The translations under genes were made by a program, and so were the position numbers. A stretch of 64,000 nucleotides of DNA from Amoebophrya sp. A120 (Eukaryota > Sar > Dinophyceae > Syndiniales > Amoebophryaceae), in contig CAJINV010000006.1 in the NCBI GenBank assembly GCA_905178155.1, positions 1,241,876 through 1,305,875 on the forward strand. The letters run 5' to 3'. The notes beneath the pieces are model-generated. The model was not told the DNA's origin and ran no database searches. It saw nothing but the letters and a program-made list of their open reading frames with translations. Shown in pieces: positions 63,878-64,000 of this stretch (positions within the stretch are counted from its first letter, which is position 1; the number at the start of each line of letters is the position of its first letter).

Positions 63878-64000
63878 CTCGAGCAAGCGTATTATAACTC
63901 AGAAAGAGGTTGATGTAGCAGTCGTGTCCCTAGTATGTAAAAAAAAAGAGGAAAAAATGCCGCGTGCGGGTTTCGTGAAAACAGGCTGAAGTTGAACGTG

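Overview
The window looks like nuclear DNA of a protist alveolate, most likely a syndinian (parasitic) dinoflagellate close to Amoebophrya. Nothing is bacterial: there are no operons or ribosome binding sites. Every well-supported gene lies on the + strand. Genes are cut into many small exons by two kinds of intron. One kind is ordinary GT-AG introns of about 45-150 bp. The other is a very large set of introner elements: short DNA-transposon-like units, usually 145-325 bp, that begin TAT, end ATA, carry terminal inverted repeats (TIRs) and sit between 5-bp direct repeats. I can place about 70 of them. Removing the element plus one 5-bp copy restores the reading frame at nearly every site, and the resulting intron is not GT-AG. 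The organism call rests on my memory that introners with non-canonical splice sites were described in Amoebophrya; no search was run.

Introner families by TIR (first bases, 5'->3'): A GCAAATATGTCTGGGTCTGG; B TGCAAAAGTATCGTACTCGT; C TATGGAGTTCTCAAACGTTA; D TATGAGAGTGCACAACTCCC; E TATCCTGAGTAAAAACGTCC; F TATGGAAGCGTCAGGATTGA; G CGAAAAATCCCCCTTCCCCA; H TTTCCCGTACATGTACAA; I a degenerate pair around AAAATCTTG. All except I share internal 10-mers of the type TTTGTAATGC / GCATGACAAA.

Layout. 1-20.5 kb: a cluster of related Cys-rich, probably secreted genes with PAN/apple-like modules (about 269-4933 and 15608-20531 are clear relatives; 5701-6627, 7515-9701 and 9954-11891 are neighbours, at least one probably a diverged relative), with a 0.67-kb TIR element at 12857-13527. 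22.8-30.7 kb: a long gene whose core resembles the RNase-H-like domain of hAT transposases, holding 14 introners. 31.7-36.6 kb: two Cys-rich genes, one with a near-perfect internal duplication. 38.0-45.7 kb: a coiled-coil protein with 18 introners, one swollen to 1.1 kb by a GC-rich repeat insertion. 46.7-47.8 kb: a GC-rich block between 14-bp direct repeats. 48.4-57.5 kb: two tandem phospholipid scramblases that share no introner position. 58.8-63.8 kb: three tandem copies of a small secreted Lys-rich protein, one with an introner whose empty site survives in its neighbour.

The paralog pairs act as an internal experiment: most introners appeared after gene duplication, they also land in non-coding DNA, and the 5-bp duplication made on insertion appears to supply the splice boundary. 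Exon joins were derived by hand and have not been checked against transcripts.
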